This document shows positions 8,870 to 18,165 of a DNA stretch of 64,000 bases, one piece after another. Location of the stretch: the NCBI RefSeq assembly GCF_900116415.1, contig NZ_FPAP01000004.1, positions 1-64,000 of the forward strand, read 5' to 3'. The position numbers were made by a program, and so were the translations under genes. Numbering within the stretch: position 1 is the stretch's first letter; every line of letters begins with the position of its first letter. The notes beneath the pieces were generated by a model. That model ran no database searches and had not been told where the DNA came from. It saw only the letters and a list, made by a program, of their open reading frames with translations. The DNA is from Chryseobacterium formosense. Lineage in GTDB: Bacteria > Bacteroidota > Bacteroidia > Flavobacteriales > Weeksellaceae.

Positions 8870-10186
8870 TTACTTGTTATTTAAGATTCTTTTGTGCTGT
8901 AAAGAGACAAATTTTGAACTTTCTACATTTTTCAGGTAGTCTGTCAGTGAAGATTTGCTCATGCTGTCTTTAGTCAGATAAATTTTTCCGCCGTACTCTT
9001 CAACAATTGCATCAAGTTTTTCTACCAGTTTTTTAAGCTTTGAATTAACCTTAAAATCCAGAGCTAAAGAATACCCTTCAAACGGAAAAGAATTGTAAGC
9101 CTGTGGATTCTCTTTGCCGTATAATTTTAAAACCGCTAAAAAAGAAGCATTTCCATTATCGGCAATGGTTTCAAGGATTTTTTTCATTCCTTCTTTTCCG
9201 GTTGCTTTAGGAATCATCATCTGATACTGGATAAATCCTGCTTTACCATAAATTTTATTCCAGTCGTTTACAAAATCTAATGGATAAAAGAAAGTATCGT
9301 AGTCTACAAAATTTTCAACCTCTTTTTGAGTTTGTTTTTTATAATACAGCCAGTTGAAAATCTTTACCGTCAGTTTATTCAACGCAAAGTTGGGAAAGTA
9401 AAACGGAACTGTTGGCGAGAATTTCTTTTTCAGCCTTAAAGGATTTTCCGAAAATTTCTTGGGAAGTTCATGGACAAAGGCGTGTTCACCTTTCATTAGA
9501 ATACTTCTTCCTATATTTTTACCTTTTTGAAGGCAATCGATCCAGGCAACGGTATACGTCCAGCTTTCACTTTCTTCGAAAAGCCTGAATATTTCGTCAA
9601 GATTTTCAGCTTTTGTGCTTTCCTGTCGAATATATGCAGTTTCAATATTTTTTAGTTTAAACCTTGAAGAAAGAATAATCCCGGTCAACCCCATTCCGCC
9701 AATAGTAGCCCAGAATTTGTCTGAATTCTCTTCACGCGAACAATTGATAATGTTCCCGTTTTCTGTCATTAATTTAAAATCAATAACATATTCCGAAAAA
9801 CAACCTTCTGCATGATGGTTTTTCCCATGAACATCGGAAGCAATAGCACCGCCAACCGAAATAAACTTGGTTCCGGGAGTTACATATAAAAAATACCCTT
9901 GTGGAACAGAAACTTCCAGAACGTCTGATAGAAGAACGCCTGATTCGCATTCGATAATTCCGTTTAACCTGTCGAAACTGATGAATTTATTTAATTTTTT
10001 GGTCGAAAAAATACTTTCACCTAAAGAAGAATCACCATAACATCTTCCGTTTCCTCTTGCAATAACTTCGTTGTGATTGAATATAAATTCTTTGATCTTC
10101 CAATAACTGTCTTCCGACTTCATTTCTTTTTCCACAATGGGAAAATTACCCCAATTTGTTACTTTCTGTGTAAAATTCGGCTTCAT
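8870..10186 (-). CDS. FAD-linked oxidase, DprE1-like
   Basis: This 438-residue VAO-type flavoenzyme has an FAD-binding segment with VIARGNGRCYGDSSLG near residues 41-56 and the DprE1 signature GGAIASDVHGKNHH at 112-125. The catalytic-site lysine equivalent lies in the C-terminal YLTKDS. In mycobacterial DprE1 the cysteine attacked by benzothiazinones lies in a segment aligning with GYSLALDF here. By eye that position is Ala375, as in resistant enzymes. It probably oxidises a polyprenyl-phospho-pentose at C2 in partnership with the SDR directly downstream. It follows the UbiA gene after 3 bp. Confidence 0.88.
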   Translation of the reverse strand: MKPNFTQKVTNWGNFPIVEKEMKSEDSYWKIKEFIFNHNEVIARGNGRCYGDSSLGESIFSTKKLNKFISFDRLNGIIECESGVLLSDVLEVSVPQGYFLYVTPGTKFISVGGAIASDVHGKNHHAEGCFSEYVIDFKLMTENGNIINCSREENSDKFWATIGGMGLTGIILSSRFKLKNIETAYIRQESTKAENLDEIFRLFEESESWTYTVAWIDCLQKGKNIGRSILMKGEHAFVHELPKKFSENPLRLKKKFSPTVPFYFPNFALNKLTVKIFNWLYYKKQTQKEVENFVDYDTFFYPLDFVNDWNKIYGKAGFIQYQMMIPKATGKEGMKKILETIADNGNASFLAVLKLYGKENPQAYNSFPFEGYSLALDFKVNSKLKKLVEKLDAIVEEYGGKIYLTKDSMSKSSLTDYLKNVESSKFVSLQHKRILNNK

Positions 10187-10189
10187 GAT

Positions 10190-11101
10190 TTACAGTAAAT
10201 TAAATTGGTGAATACTCTCTTTAAAGTAAATAAGAATTAAAAACGATATTACCCACAATACCAAAGTAACCTGAATATAACGGTCTCTGTAGAGAATTTT
10301 TGTTGGAGATTCGGTACGGTTATATACTAAAGTCTGCTGCAAGTATCTTAGAAATGCAAAAACTACGAAGATTACCGTATAAAAAATGCTTGAATGTGAT
10401 TTTAGCTGAACTTCCGGAGACAGTGTAAACATTAAGTAACAAACAATCGCCAAGGTAACCGAAATCGACAATGCTATATCGGCAAACTGTACATTGTACC
10501 CATCTAAAGCTTTTCTTGTTTTCCCAGAAACCTGAGCATTGATGAGTTCTCCTCTTCTCTTCCCGATTGCTAAAACCAATGCTAAAACAAAAGTTAACAA
10601 TATTGCCCATTGTGAAATGAAAATTCCGGTAATATAACCTCCTGCCTGAACCCGTAGAACGAAGCCTATGGCAATGATAAAAATATCGATGATCGGAACA
10701 TGCTTTAATTTAAAAGTATAAGCAAGATTCATCAGGAAATAAAATATAATGATGCACGCAAATTTCCAGATAGAAGTCTGAAGGTAAAAATGAGCAAATA
10801 ATGTCAGCAAAATATTTACAATCACTAATCCAATCAAAATGCTGATGGCCGTAGATTTTGAAACAGCTCCACTGGCAAGCGGACGTCTTCTTTTTTCGGG
10901 ATGTTTGCGATCGGCCTCAATGTCGTTGTAATCATTCAGAATATACACAACACCTGCAGCAAGGGAGAATATGATGAATGCAAAAATACTTTTAGTAAGT
11001 AAATCTAAATTTTTGACATTACCTGAGAAAAATAGCGGGACAAAAACAAAAAGGTTTTTCACCCATTGTTCTACACGAAGTAGTTTTAAATATTTTTTCA
11101 T
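10190..11101 (-). CDS. UbiA-family prenyltransferase, likely polyprenyl-phosphate phosphoribosyltransferase
   Basis: This 303-residue integral membrane protein has about eight or nine hydrophobic helices. The first Asp-rich motif NDYNDIEAD (residues 56-64) is followed by RKHPEKRRRPLASG, a pattern I associate with the decaprenyl-phosphate 5-phosphoribosyltransferase branch (Rv3806c-like) more than with quinone or heme branches. The adjacent DprE1/DprE2-like genes support this branch. It would transfer phosphoribose from PRPP to polyprenyl phosphate. It is the first gene of the minus-strand group. A different prenyl acceptor is possible. Confidence 0.85.
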   Translation of the reverse strand: MKKYLKLLRVEQWVKNLFVFVPLFFSGNVKNLDLLTKSIFAFIIFSLAAGVVYILNDYNDIEADRKHPEKRRRPLASGAVSKSTAISILIGLVIVNILLTLFAHFYLQTSIWKFACIIIFYFLMNLAYTFKLKHVPIIDIFIIAIGFVLRVQAGGYITGIFISQWAILLTFVLALVLAIGKRRGELINAQVSGKTRKALDGYNVQFADIALSISVTLAIVCYLMFTLSPEVQLKSHSSIFYTVIFVVFAFLRYLQQTLVYNRTESPTKILYRDRYIQVTLVLWVISFLILIYFKESIHQFNLL

Positions 11102-11163
11102 TTATCTGGTTTCGATTGCAAAAATAATGATTTTCAAAAAATAAATCAGCTATAAAAATACAA

Positions 11164-11187
11164 AAAAAACCGCTGGAGCGGTTTTTT
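11164..11187 (-). terminator. Terminator after the OmpA-family gene
   Basis: A perfect AAAAAACCGC/GCGGTTTTTT stem with a 4-nt loop has T-runs in both directions. It lies downstream of the minus-strand OmpA gene and upstream of the UbiA gene, separating the two transcripts. Confidence 0.85.
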
Positions 11188-11211
11188 AAACAATATTTAT
11201 ATATTAAATGA

Positions 11212-11907
11212 TTACTGACCTTGCTGTGCATCGTTAATCATTTTCTCATTTGCCGTAATGGCAAACTCTACTCTTCTGTTTTTAGCTCTGCCTGCTTCTG
11301 TATCATTTGTTGCAACCGGCATAGATTCTCCTTCACCTAAAGCGAACAATCTGCTGGAAGCAATTCCTTTGGAAACCAAATAAGATTTTACAGAATTAGC
11401 TCTTCTTTCTGATAATTTTTGATTATAATCATCCGCACCTTTGCTGTCTGTGTGACCATATACATTGATGTTTGTATCCGGGTTATCAACTAAAACCTGA
11501 GCCAGTTTATCTAAATTAGCTTTTGCCACCGACGTAAGATCTGATGAATCAAAAGCAAAAGTTACGATACTTTCGTTCATCGTAATTTTAATACCGTCAC
11601 CTACTCTTTCAACCTCTGCTCCAGGCAAAGTTTCTTTGATGTCTTTAGCCTGCTTATCCATTTTATTACCGATCACGTTACCTGCAACACCACCGATAAT
11701 ACCTCCTAAAACTGCTCCTAATGCAGCATTTTTACCTTTTCCTACATTATTTCCAAGTACACCACCAATTACAGCTCCTGAAGCAACACCTACTGCTGTA
11801 CCTCTTTGCTGATGGTTTGAGTTTTGTACCGCTTCACAGCTTGTTAATAATAAAGCTGATGATAAGAATAATGCGCTGATATATGTTTTATTAAATTTCA
11901 TTTTCAA
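11212..11907 (-). CDS. OmpA-family lipoprotein with glycine zipper
   Basis: This 231-residue protein has a lipoprotein signal ending at LLTSC (Cys24), then a glycine-rich zipper (GVASGAVIGGVLGNNVG onward, about residues 39-82). The OmpA C-terminal peptidoglycan-binding domain covers about residues 108-222, with VYGHTDSKGADDYNQKLSER and a final NRRVEFAI. It probably sits in the outer membrane and binds peptidoglycan. A second ATG two codons in would also fit the start. It lies 12 bp after the lipocalin-like gene, so the two are likely co-transcribed. Confidence 0.93.
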   Translation of the reverse strand: MKMKFNKTYISALFLSSALLLTSCEAVQNSNHQQRGTAVGVASGAVIGGVLGNNVGKGKNAALGAVLGGIIGGVAGNVIGNKMDKQAKDIKETLPGAEVERVGDGIKITMNESIVTFAFDSSDLTSVAKANLDKLAQVLVDNPDTNINVYGHTDSKGADDYNQKLSERRANSVKSYLVSKGIASSRLFALGEGESMPVATNDTEAGRAKNRRVEFAITANEKMINDAQQGQ

Positions 11908-11919
11908 ATATTTTTTTAA

Positions 11920-12417
11920 TTATCTTGTGTAATCCATTCCTGTTCTTTCGAAATTGTAAACCACTCTGATTGTGTTTCCATCAAAAGGAACATTTTGCTC
12001 TAAAGAAAACTGATCCGTAGAATTATTGATAACCCTTAAAGTGTAACCAGCCGTATTTTGTTTTGCTTTTGTGCCTTCAGCAATTTTTTTGAAGGTAAAA
12101 GTATCTCCTTTAATATCAGCTTTGATTGCCTGTATAATGTTTGGACAAGAACCTCCGCCGTTCAGTGTATAAGATCCTGAATAATTATTCGGAATAAATC
12201 TCCAGTGACTTCCTACGAAACATTGTGCATCTGCACCTTCATCAAAAGGTTTGATTTTGTATTGCTTATCGTAATCAATACTTACAATCTGCCAGTCACC
12301 TTTCATTTTAAGGAATTCTGATCTGACATTCTGCGCATCTTTAGCCTTCTGAACTGTGGAACAAGACACCGCAAAAAGTGAGGTTCCCACTATACCTGCA
12401 AGTAGTAGCTTTTTCAT
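11920..12417 (-). CDS. Lipocalin-like lipoprotein
   Basis: This 165-residue protein has a lipoprotein signal (LFAVSC, Cys19). The mature region begins with the lipocalin-like phrase LKGDW-type (here LKMKGDWQIVSIDYD) and ends with a beta-rich VVYNFERT segment. Two cysteines, in AQCFVGSHW and GGSCPN, could form a disulfide. It lies immediately upstream of the OmpA-family gene in the same direction. The ligand is unknown. Confidence 0.75.
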   Translation of the reverse strand: MKKLLLAGIVGTSLFAVSCSTVQKAKDAQNVRSEFLKMKGDWQIVSIDYDKQYKIKPFDEGADAQCFVGSHWRFIPNNYSGSYTLNGGGSCPNIIQAIKADIKGDTFTFKKIAEGTKAKQNTAGYTLRVINNSTDQFSLEQNVPFDGNTIRVVYNFERTGMDYTR

Positions 12418-12488
12418 ATTGTAGTTTTATTATTTTAACATTAAAGATACCACAAAAAATCATGCCAAATATTAATTATTTGTAAAAT

Positions 12489-12517
12489 AAAAAATCCTGA
12501 CAAAATCAGGATTTTTT
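12489..12517 (-). terminator. Terminator after the S8 peptidase gene
   Basis: A stem AAAAAATCCTGA / TCAGGATTTTTT with loop CAAAA works in both orientations. It lies 27 bp after the peptidase stop codon. Confidence 0.88.
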
Positions 12518-12543
12518 ATTTATAGGCTCAATCTATCTGATTA

Positions 12544-14220
12544 TTATCTCTTTACAGATTTCTTAGTCGGTCTTGCTTTTTTAACAGTTTTTGTTTTTGA
12601 AGAATTAGATTTTCCGTCATAAAAATTAGCGTAAGCATATTCTGCTGCCTTTTTCACATCGATAACACCTCCAGCCTGAGATTTTTCACCAAACTCATTG
12701 GCTGTACTCAGATTGCTCGTTTTTACTAGAGACTCAATGATCTGGGCAGGCTTAAGATTCGGCATGTATGCTAACAAAACTGCTGCTGCTCCCGCCGCAA
12801 CTGGTGAAGCCATTGATGTTCCCTGAAGATATTCATATCCGCTTTTTGTAACAGTAGAATAAATTTCTTCTCCCGGAGCAAAAACATTTACCATTTTTTT
12901 GTTATAGTTAGAGAAGTCAGCTCTCAATGCATCGTTTTTATTGGTACTTGCTCCTACAACCATTACGTTATTTACAAACGGCGCAGCATCTGTTATATTT
13001 TTAAAATTGGTAGGATATGCTAAATGTTCTGCGACATCTTCATTTTCATTTCCGGCAGCCTTTACCAAAAGAACACCCTTATCTTCAGCATATTTGAAGG
13101 CATCCCAAACTACATTTTTTCCCGGGGAAACAGGTTTTCCGAAGCTCATATTTAAAACTCTTGCTCCGTTATCTACAGCGTATCTGATCGCATTCGCAAC
13201 ATCTTTATCTCTTTCATCACCGTTTGGAACCGTTCTTACCGTCATGATTTTTGCAACTTTCGAAGCCACACCATACTGAATCTCTTTTCCTTGCGGAGAT
13301 CCTGCAATAATACCTGCAACGTGAGTTCCGTGGGTTGCATCTGGACCTTCATAATGATTATTTCCGTAATTTTTTTCAGAATAATCATCATAGTTATCGC
13401 CAACAATTTCTGCTCTCGGATCGTAATTTAAATCATATTGTTTTGCCATCGGACCAAAATGATCCAAAGCTTCTTTCATTTCTTTTTGTAGAAAAGCTTC
13501 AACTTCAGCCGGAGTTTTACCTGCCAATTCAGGAGAGAGGACCAAATTATTTAAAACCGTTAGTCCCATTGCTGAAGTTTGATCTGTCGGTTTTAAATTG
13601 GCCAAATTTTCTTTAGTAAGCGTTTTTCCATTTAGCAATTTAACGATAGCCGGAATAGCATCATTAAGCATACTGTATCTTTGAAAACTCTGTCTTGCAT
13701 CAATACTTTTCTTTGTAAAAAGCTCTTTAGACTTCATATACATCGCAAACTCTTCCGGCATTTTTGCCTGATTTGCTTTGTTTTGGGTAGAGTTATCTCC
13801 TTCAAAAATCGGTTTATATTTAGCAACAACTCTTGTCACCTCCATATTATCAATATCGATATCGCCATTTTTACCTCCTATGAAATTCCATCCGTGAACA
13901 TCATCGATGTAACCATTTCCGTCATCATCTTTTCCGTTGCCAGGAACTTCATTAGGGTTTGACCACATATTTTTAACCAATCCGGGATGATCAACCTGAA
14001 CACCACTGTCTAAAACACCTACAACAACTGTTTTCGGTTTTAAACCTTTTGATTCTAAAAACTTGTAGGCATTTTCTGTATTTACGCCATATACTTTGGT
14101 AGTAGCAAAGTCTTTATGATACCACGTCATTAAATCTTTATCTTCACTTTTATCTACAGCCTGAGCCGGAGAGTATGTGAAACCTGCTAAAAAAACTGCT
14201 GCTAATAATACCTTTTTCAT
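12544..14220 (-). CDS. S8 family serine peptidase (subtilisin-like), secreted
   Basis: This 558-residue protein has a signal peptide (LLAAVFLAGFTYSPAQA) and a subtilase catalytic triad: Asp71 in VGVLDSGVQVDHPG, His297 in THGTHVAGIIAG and Ser469 in GTSMASPVAAG, with the oxyanion Asn in AAGNENED. About 190 residues are inserted between Asp and His, in place of a compact catalytic core. An acidic calcium-like loop (GKDDDGNGYIDD) is present. The end is a strongly basic Ser/Lys-rich tail, and no T9SS sorting domain is seen. It is probably periplasmic or surface exposed. It starts 6 bp after the WbqC-like gene. Confidence 0.95.
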   Translation of the reverse strand: MKKVLLAAVFLAGFTYSPAQAVDKSEDKDLMTWYHKDFATTKVYGVNTENAYKFLESKGLKPKTVVVGVLDSGVQVDHPGLVKNMWSNPNEVPGNGKDDDGNGYIDDVHGWNFIGGKNGDIDIDNMEVTRVVAKYKPIFEGDNSTQNKANQAKMPEEFAMYMKSKELFTKKSIDARQSFQRYSMLNDAIPAIVKLLNGKTLTKENLANLKPTDQTSAMGLTVLNNLVLSPELAGKTPAEVEAFLQKEMKEALDHFGPMAKQYDLNYDPRAEIVGDNYDDYSEKNYGNNHYEGPDATHGTHVAGIIAGSPQGKEIQYGVASKVAKIMTVRTVPNGDERDKDVANAIRYAVDNGARVLNMSFGKPVSPGKNVVWDAFKYAEDKGVLLVKAAGNENEDVAEHLAYPTNFKNITDAAPFVNNVMVVGASTNKNDALRADFSNYNKKMVNVFAPGEEIYSTVTKSGYEYLQGTSMASPVAAGAAAVLLAYMPNLKPAQIIESLVKTSNLSTANEFGEKSQAGGVIDVKKAAEYAYANFYDGKSNSSKTKTVKKARPTKKSVKR

Positions 14221-14226
14221 GTATAA

Positions 14227-14835
14227 TTATTTAATATTTTTAATATAAGTAAGCGATTCCGGACCTTTGTTACAGATAAGATCTAAAATCGATAAATCAG
14301 CTAAAAATCCCATTTTGTCTGAAAAGGTTTGATAATACTCTACCATTTCGTATTCTGTAGGGTTTTTCGCTGAAAATCGTTCTCTGAAATTGATCTGTTC
14401 CGGATTTTTGATATATTCTTCATTCAAAGAGTATGCCTTTTCTGTTTTCAGAATATCCAAAATGATTTTGATGCTTTTTATATTAAAATCTAGAAGAGAT
14501 TTTTCCTTTGTTTCGAATATTTTTTTAAGCTTATCTTCATAAAACTCAAAATACGGAGAACTTTGATAGGCTGTTTTAATCGACTTCCAGTGCAGGTTTT
14601 GCCAGTCTTCTCTGTAAGAAATCTCTATATCTTTATAAACACGGTTTCCGTTATGGTTGATCGGGATAATCAGTGAAAGCTTACCATTTGCTCCGTAAAT
14701 ATTGGCACGGTTTCTATAGGTCTGTTTAGGAAAATTTTCAAATTGCTCAAAAGTCACTTCATTTTCAGCATTTAAAAATTCTGAAAACCATGAAATGGAT
14801 GGTAAATAAAATACCGGTAATAATATATTCTGCAT
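14227..14835 (-). CDS. WbqC-like family protein
   Basis: This 202-residue cytoplasmic protein has the WbqC-family features of an N-terminal LLPVFYLPSISWF strand, QTYRNRANIYGANG, a LSLIIPI strand and the DWQNLHWKSIKTAY motif. Members occur in polysaccharide gene clusters and are often annotated as related to aminotransfer or sugar modification, but the biochemical role is poorly defined. Its place next to lepB is common in flavobacteria. It ends 6 bp before the peptidase ATG. Confidence 0.85.
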   Translation of the reverse strand: MQNILLPVFYLPSISWFSEFLNAENEVTFEQFENFPKQTYRNRANIYGANGKLSLIIPINHNGNRVYKDIEISYREDWQNLHWKSIKTAYQSSPYFEFYEDKLKKIFETKEKSLLDFNIKSIKIILDILKTEKAYSLNEEYIKNPEQINFRERFSAKNPTEYEMVEYYQTFSDKMGFLADLSILDLICNKGPESLTYIKNIK

Positions 14836-14898
14836 AGTCCTTTATAGAAAAATGAAGTACTTTTTCAAATACTTCATCTTATTTATTTTTTAGTTGAA

Positions 14899-16590
14899 TT
14901 AAATTTCTTCTTCTTTATTCTTTCCTTTGAATAATTTCATGAAATATTCCCAGCCAAAGAAAAGAATTAAAATCATAGCGGCGATCCACCAATATGAAGT
15001 TTTGTTGGCTTCACCAGTGTTGGTTGCTTTAAACATTCTGTCCCAACGGATTTTGAACGGAGCCTGATAAGTAGAACCTTGATCTTTAAACGCTCCCTGC
15101 AAACTCATCCAGGTAAACATCGGCTTTCCAACAATATTTTCTTCAGGAACGAAACCAAAGAATCTTGCATCCAAAGAAGCATCTCTGTTGTCTCCCACCA
15201 TCATATAATAATCCTGCTGAATGGTATATTGATTGGTTTCTTTTCCGTTGATGAAAATTTTTCCGTTTTTATTTTCCAACTTATTATGTTCGTACTGAGA
15301 AATGATCCATTGATATTCTGGTAACGTTTCATCATTAAGAGTAACAACATCACCTTTTTTAGGAATTTTTAATGGACCATACTGATCTTGATTCCATTTT
15401 TTATTTATTGGAAATATACAATTAGTTGTATCAATTTTGCTTGACCATAATATTTCATGTTTTTCATTTGCCAAAACATTACCATTCGCATCTTTTCTTG
15501 GGAAATAACGTATATCTGAGCTACCAGCATCCATAATTTCTTCTTTGACTTCTTTCACACCAGGTAATCCCTTAATATCAGCAGCAACTTTATTAGTTAA
15601 ACCTTGAAAACTATATAAAAAACCGCCATTCTGTAATGGAACTTCTTCTACCGGAAGAAACCCATAAGCTTTGTATAATGTCTGAATATCTAATTGCTGA
15701 TCAGTTAAAACATTAAATTTATGTTGAACTTCCTGATCCCCTAAAACAGTTTCCGGTTTTCCGTTCACAAAAAGCCTTCCATTTTTCATTTCAAAAGTAT
15801 CTCCCGCAACAGCAACCAATCTTTTTACATAAGGATCTGCTCTGTCTAATGAAACATGCACAGAATCTCTTGGATAGTTGAAAACTACAATATCATTTCT
15901 CTGAGGTTTACTGAATTGGAAAATTCTTTCGTATGGTAATTTTACAGCTTCTAAATAAGATTTAGGATCGTCTTTAGGATTTCCTGGTTCACCGGTATCC
16001 ATAATTGTTCCCTGTAAGAAAGGAATTGCGACAGGACGCATCGGCAATCTGTAACCGTAGCTCCATTTATTTACAAAAAGGAAATCTCCCACCAATAAAG
16101 TTCTTTCCATTGATCCGGTAGGAATTCCGAAAGGCTGCGTTACAAAAACGTGGATGATGGTTGCAAAAACGACTGCAAAAGTAATCGATCCCATAAAGGT
16201 ATCTTTCTTTTTTGCGTTTTTTTCTTCTTCAGTGAGATACAGATCATTTTCGTCTTCAATCTCGGTATCTTTAGAATAATTTACCGTTGCCATATAGATA
16301 AACGGCAAAATCACAGTCAACAATTGATCTTTGAAAAGATTTTTTCCGAATTTTTTCATTAAATACAGATGAAAAACACTCATCATAATAGGACCAACGA
16401 TCGGTAAATATGATAAAAGTGCCCACCACTTCGGGTGCTTCGTTTCTTTAAGTATAATGAAATAATTATAGAAAGGGATAAACGCAAATAGCGGACTGTA
16501 CCCTAATTTCTTGAACAGCTTCCAGGTGGAAATCCCCATCAATACTGATAAAATGAGAACATAAACTGTGTACGTTAAAAAATAATTCAT
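14899..16590 (-). CDS. lepB: Signal peptidase I, long Bacteroidota form
   Basis: This 563-residue membrane protease cleaves signal peptides on the outer face of the inner membrane. Two or three N-terminal helices precede the catalytic box PFGIPTGSMERTLLVGD (Ser160), and the general base is Lys256 in DPYVKRLVAVAGD. The late box VGDNRDASLDARFFGFV is near residue 463. About 200 residues separate the lysine box from the late box, making the protein nearly twice the length of compact bacterial enzymes. A further helix (WWIAAMILILFFGWEYF) is near the C-terminus. It lies in the conserved flavobacterial run with dapB and parAB. Confidence 0.95.
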   Translation of the reverse strand: MNYFLTYTVYVLILSVLMGISTWKLFKKLGYSPLFAFIPFYNYFIILKETKHPKWWALLSYLPIVGPIMMSVFHLYLMKKFGKNLFKDQLLTVILPFIYMATVNYSKDTEIEDENDLYLTEEEKNAKKKDTFMGSITFAVVFATIIHVFVTQPFGIPTGSMERTLLVGDFLFVNKWSYGYRLPMRPVAIPFLQGTIMDTGEPGNPKDDPKSYLEAVKLPYERIFQFSKPQRNDIVVFNYPRDSVHVSLDRADPYVKRLVAVAGDTFEMKNGRLFVNGKPETVLGDQEVQHKFNVLTDQQLDIQTLYKAYGFLPVEEVPLQNGGFLYSFQGLTNKVAADIKGLPGVKEVKEEIMDAGSSDIRYFPRKDANGNVLANEKHEILWSSKIDTTNCIFPINKKWNQDQYGPLKIPKKGDVVTLNDETLPEYQWIISQYEHNKLENKNGKIFINGKETNQYTIQQDYYMMVGDNRDASLDARFFGFVPEENIVGKPMFTWMSLQGAFKDQGSTYQAPFKIRWDRMFKATNTGEANKTSYWWIAAMILILFFGWEYFMKLFKGKNKEEEI

Positions 16591-16614
16591 AAACTTTTGT
16601 GCCTAAATCTATAA

Positions 16615-16675
16615 TATTAGTAATGAGTAATCAGTAATGAGTAATTTTCACTGCTGATTATCTACTGTTAATTAG
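16615..16675. repeat. Imperfect palindrome of GTAAT words between dapB and lepB
   Basis: The left part AGTAATGAGTAATCAGTAAT followed by GAGTAAT is a near tandem repeat. The right part, read in reverse complement, is CTAATTAACAGTAGATAATC followed by AG, which resembles the left. The same word family lies inside the T9SS pseudogene at 4049-4139. Confidence 0.6.
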
Positions 16676-16703
16676 TTTGCAATGTAGGGATTTTGTTACA
16701 ATT

Positions 16704-17405
16704 CTAGAGTCCTAAAACGTCTTTCATAGTAAAGTTCCCTTTTTTATCTTTAATCCATTCTGCAGCAACTACCGCACCCAATGCAAAACCATTTCTGTTG
16801 TGTGCAGTATGTTTAATTTCAATCTCGTCTACTTCACTTCTGTAATATACAGAGTGCGTTCCTGGAACTTCATCTTCACGAATGGCAAAAATACCCAGCT
16901 GCTTTTCCTGAGTATCTTCCAATTTCCAAGCTTCAAATTTCGGGTTATTTTTAATAATTCCTTCGGCAAGAGAAATTGCCGTTCCGCTTGGAGCATCCAG
17001 CTTGTGAATGTGGTGTATCTCTTCCAGCTGACAAGAATATGCATCTACATTTTTCATTAAATCTGCTAACTTTTCGTTTAAAGCAAAAAACAAATTAACG
17101 CCTAAACTGAAGTTGGAACCATATAAAAATGCAGTTTCGTTCTGAACTGCAATATTTTCGATTTCCGGTTTTCTTTCCAGCCAGCCTGTTGTACCGCTAA
17201 TTACGGGAATTCCGTTCTCAAGACAAGCTTTAATATTATCAAAAGCTACTTCTGGAAGTGAAAATTCGATGACAACATCAGGATTATTAAGATTTTCAGC
17301 AGTCGGAGTTTGTTTTAACCGGGCAACCACTTCATGGCCTCTTTTTAGAGCAATCTCATCAATGATCTTCCCCATTCTCCCGTATCCAACCAAAGCTATT
17401 TTCAT
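16704..17405 (-). CDS. dapB: 4-hydroxy-tetrahydrodipicolinate reductase
   Basis: This 233-residue enzyme of lysine and diaminopimelate synthesis has the N-terminal dinucleotide motif ALVGYGRMGKII, the loop VISGTTGW, and the catalytic EEIHHIHKLDAPSGTA block (His131/132, Lys135) that defines the family. It reduces hydroxy-tetrahydrodipicolinate to tetrahydrodipicolinate with NAD(P)H. Its length is close to the usual 240-270 residues. It lies between lepB and the DUF5683 gene, in an order conserved in flavobacteria. Confidence 0.96.
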   Translation of the reverse strand: MKIALVGYGRMGKIIDEIALKRGHEVVARLKQTPTAENLNNPDVVIEFSLPEVAFDNIKACLENGIPVISGTTGWLERKPEIENIAVQNETAFLYGSNFSLGVNLFFALNEKLADLMKNVDAYSCQLEEIHHIHKLDAPSGTAISLAEGIIKNNPKFEAWKLEDTQEKQLGIFAIREDEVPGTHSVYYRSEVDEIEIKHTAHNRNGFALGAVVAAEWIKDKKGNFTMKDVLGL

Positions 17406-17523
17406 ATGTAGATTTTATTGTTTTTTATTTTTCATATGGAATTCTTTAATTCTGATCGATTTTAAGTCTAAGAATCAAGGAGGATTTCATATATGAATCG
17501 TTATTTTTCTCTTATTATTAATT

Positions 17524-18165
17524 TTAAAATCTGAAGCTTAAAGCAAGTCCTGTTTTTGGCGGATTGATATTGTAATCATCATAAATTACAGCCGGTGCAA
17601 AAGTAAGATCCGGATCTTTACGACCTTCATACAAATGAGCATCAACAACGGCATCTACGATATTTAAGATATAAATTAAACCCGTGATCGCAATGGCATA
17701 ATCTCTCTGTCTTTTCGATCGGTCCTGTGCATTTCCCAATGCTGTTGCATCCAGATTCGGATATTGTGAAAGGAATTCATTGGGTGTACCGTTCAGTTTT
17801 GCAATGTAATATTCACGATATTCTTTGTAACGATTCTGGTTCCAGATTGCAATTCCCACACCTGTTCCTACCGCTCCCCAAACGATGGGCACTTTCCAGT
17901 ATTTTTTATTGTAAACCTGACCCAATCCGGGGAAAACAGCAGAATAAAGCCCTGCTTTTGTAGGATTAAGTTTTTTCACCTTTAATACGGAAGCGGGAGC
18001 ATTGGCTTTTTCAATTTTTTGTATTACTTCAGCAGGAGCCTGCGGTTTTGCAGCAGGAATACTGTCTGTAGCGTAATGCTCTAACCTGATGGTATCTCTC
18101 GGATTGATCTGTGAAAAAATCAACCCTGAAAAAAGAAGAAAAAAAGTAAAAAGTAAGTTTTTCAT
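17524..18165 (-). CDS. DUF5683 domain protein
   Basis: This 213-residue protein has a signal peptide (LLFTFFLLFSGLIFSQ), then the DUF5683 core: AGLYSAVFPGLGQVYNKKYW, VPIVWGAVGTGVGIAIW, and a C-terminal helix IAITGLIYILNIVDAVVDAH. It is probably an inner-membrane protein with two helices. It is consistently found next to parB in Bacteroidota, but its role is unknown. It abuts parB exactly (0 bp gap), so translational coupling is likely. Confidence 0.88.
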   Translation of the reverse strand: MKNLLFTFFLLFSGLIFSQINPRDTIRLEHYATDSIPAAKPQAPAEVIQKIEKANAPASVLKVKKLNPTKAGLYSAVFPGLGQVYNKKYWKVPIVWGAVGTGVGIAIWNQNRYKEYREYYIAKLNGTPNEFLSQYPNLDATALGNAQDRSKRQRDYAIAITGLIYILNIVDAVVDAHLYEGRKDPDLTFAPAVIYDDYNINPPKTGLALSFRF

